Positions 63,241-64,000 of a stretch of 64,000 nt of DNA are shown in pieces. The notes under the pieces were generated by a model. It did not search any database, had not been told where the DNA came from, and saw only the letters and a list, made by a program, of their open reading frames with translations. A program made the position numbers and the translations under genes. Within the stretch, counting starts at the first letter, position 1; each line of letters begins with the position of its first letter. Origin of the DNA: Odoribacter sp. (GTDB lineage Bacteria > Bacteroidota > Bacteroidia > Bacteroidales > Prolixibacteraceae); NCBI GenBank assembly GCA_013824715.1, contig PNOH01000010.1, forward strand, positions 42,339 through 106,338, read 5' to 3'.

Positions 63241-63849
63241 ATGAACGAATTCGATGCCCGGGCCCGCGAATGGGACAAAGATTTAATGCACATGGATCGT
63301 TCTATGGCGATTGCCACCGAACTCGAAAAGATGATCCCAATTAATCCTTACATGAGGGCTCTTGAATATGGTGCAGGTACAGGTATTCTAAGTTTTCTGC
63401 TTAAAGACAGATTTTCAGAAATTACCCTGATGGATAATTCTCAGGAAATGATCAACGTATGTAACGAAAAGACCGAATTCTATCAAACCAGCCATATAAT
63501 CCCGATCTGGTTCGATCTGGAACACCAGGCATTCGATGGCAAATTCGATATCATTTACAATCAAATGGTTTTACATCATGTAAATGATTATGAAGCTATT
63601 ATCCACACATTTTATTCATTGCTAAATGAGAATGGATATTTGGCCATTGCCGATTTATTTCCTGAAGATGGTTCGTTTCATGGCATGGATGTGAAAGTTC
63701 ATTTGGGATTTGACCCTGATAAGCTCTCTGAAATCCTCAAAATGGCCGGGTTTAAAAATGTAGAACACAAAACTTGTTTCGAAGTGGAGCGTGATTCCGG
63801 TGAAAAATTCCCGGTATTTTTATTGGTGGCACAAAAGCAAAGTGACTAA
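63241..63849 (+). CDS. Class I SAM-dependent methyltransferase
   Basis: 202 residues from the ATG at 63241; a longer frame from 63145 overlaps the regulator gene. SAM site ALEYGAGTGILSFLL, DNSQEMINV, and FDIIYNQMVLHHVNDY. Substrate unknown; the leading part NEFDARAREWDKD is common in a family acting on small molecules. 55 bp after the regulator. Confidence 0.85.
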   Translation: MNEFDARAREWDKDLMHMDRSMAIATELEKMIPINPYMRALEYGAGTGILSFLLKDRFSEITLMDNSQEMINVCNEKTEFYQTSHIIPIWFDLEHQAFDGKFDIIYNQMVLHHVNDYEAIIHTFYSLLNENGYLAIADLFPEDGSFHGMDVKVHLGFDPDKLSEILKMAGFKNVEHKTCFEVERDSGEKFPVFLLVAQKQSD

Positions 63850-64000
63850 GAAAAAAATCTTGTTATTAAATTTCAACCTGCTCTGCTACAAAGAAATTAT
63901 ACCGGAATGCTTCAAAATCCCTGTTTTACCAGTTATGGGCGTTACTCTATGCTTATCGTTTCTTATATATATCATCGGCTAATAGTGAAAATATCATAAA
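63850..64000. other. Window end, no gene called
   Basis: AT-rich DNA with short frames only. Confidence 0.4.

Overview
The window is a chromosomal piece of a Bacteroidota bacterium, most likely Marinilabiliales/Prolixibacteraceae-like (a family-level guess). Supporting signs are an alternative complex III operon, promoters of the Bacteroidetes type (TTTG, 19 bp, TAnnTTTG), few Shine-Dalgarno sites, an anaerobic sulfatase maturase with a Cys-type sulfatase, GH26/GH78/DUF6807 glycan genes, and many structured intergenic repeats. No rRNA, tRNA, CRISPR array, intact transposase or phage gene was found.

Layout. 1-2450: end of an alternative complex III operon (actC end, actD, actE, actF). 2.5-22.6 kb: mostly housekeeping and accessory genes: secreted peptidases, a RelE/ParE toxin-antitoxin pair, a Memo-like protein, anSME, YjbQ, a decayed MNT-HEPN pair, an RsmI-like methylase, a PhnP-like hydrolase, PabB/PabC, YggS, a MATE pump, a UroD-like protein, an aminotransferase, an MDR reductase, a lactonase and a TIM-barrel protein. 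22.6-27.0 kb: a defence-like island with an EcoRI-family adenine methyltransferase coupled to a DUF262-HNH nuclease, and a separate DUF1016 nuclease lying between two copies of a cytochrome gene's 3' end.

27.0-40.6 kb is the most interesting part: a dense sulfur/quinone module. A Rieske protein and a cytochrome b fused to 12 c-type haem motifs point left. A Tat-exported PsrA/PhsA-like molybdoenzyme, its ferredoxin subunit and an NrfD-type membrane subunit point right. Two YeeE/YedE channels follow, then two membrane-anchored rhodanese-fold proteins that both end in the tail SSGGGC, an FNR-like regulator, an SQR/FCSD-like flavoprotein, DUF1641, a DsrC/TusE-like carrier and a DsrE-like protein. 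I infer sulfane-sulfur or polysulfide/thiosulfate conversion linked to the quinone pool, with sulfur passed between thiol carriers. The direction of flow cannot be read from sequence.

41.0-49.1 kb: a glycan degradation cluster (Gfo/Idh/MocA, DUF6807, GH26, sulfatase, GH78) without SusC/SusD. 49.7-53.0 kb: a gluconate-2-dehydrogenase-like operon whose electron acceptor is a nine-haem NapC/NirT-type cytochrome. 53.0-59.0 kb: clpB and ppdK, divergent across a 620 bp spacer. 59.1-63.8 kb: a second sulfur-handling locus (tandem-rhodanese protein, porin, tandem-rhodanese lipoprotein) divergent from a Crp/Fnr regulator and a methyltransferase.
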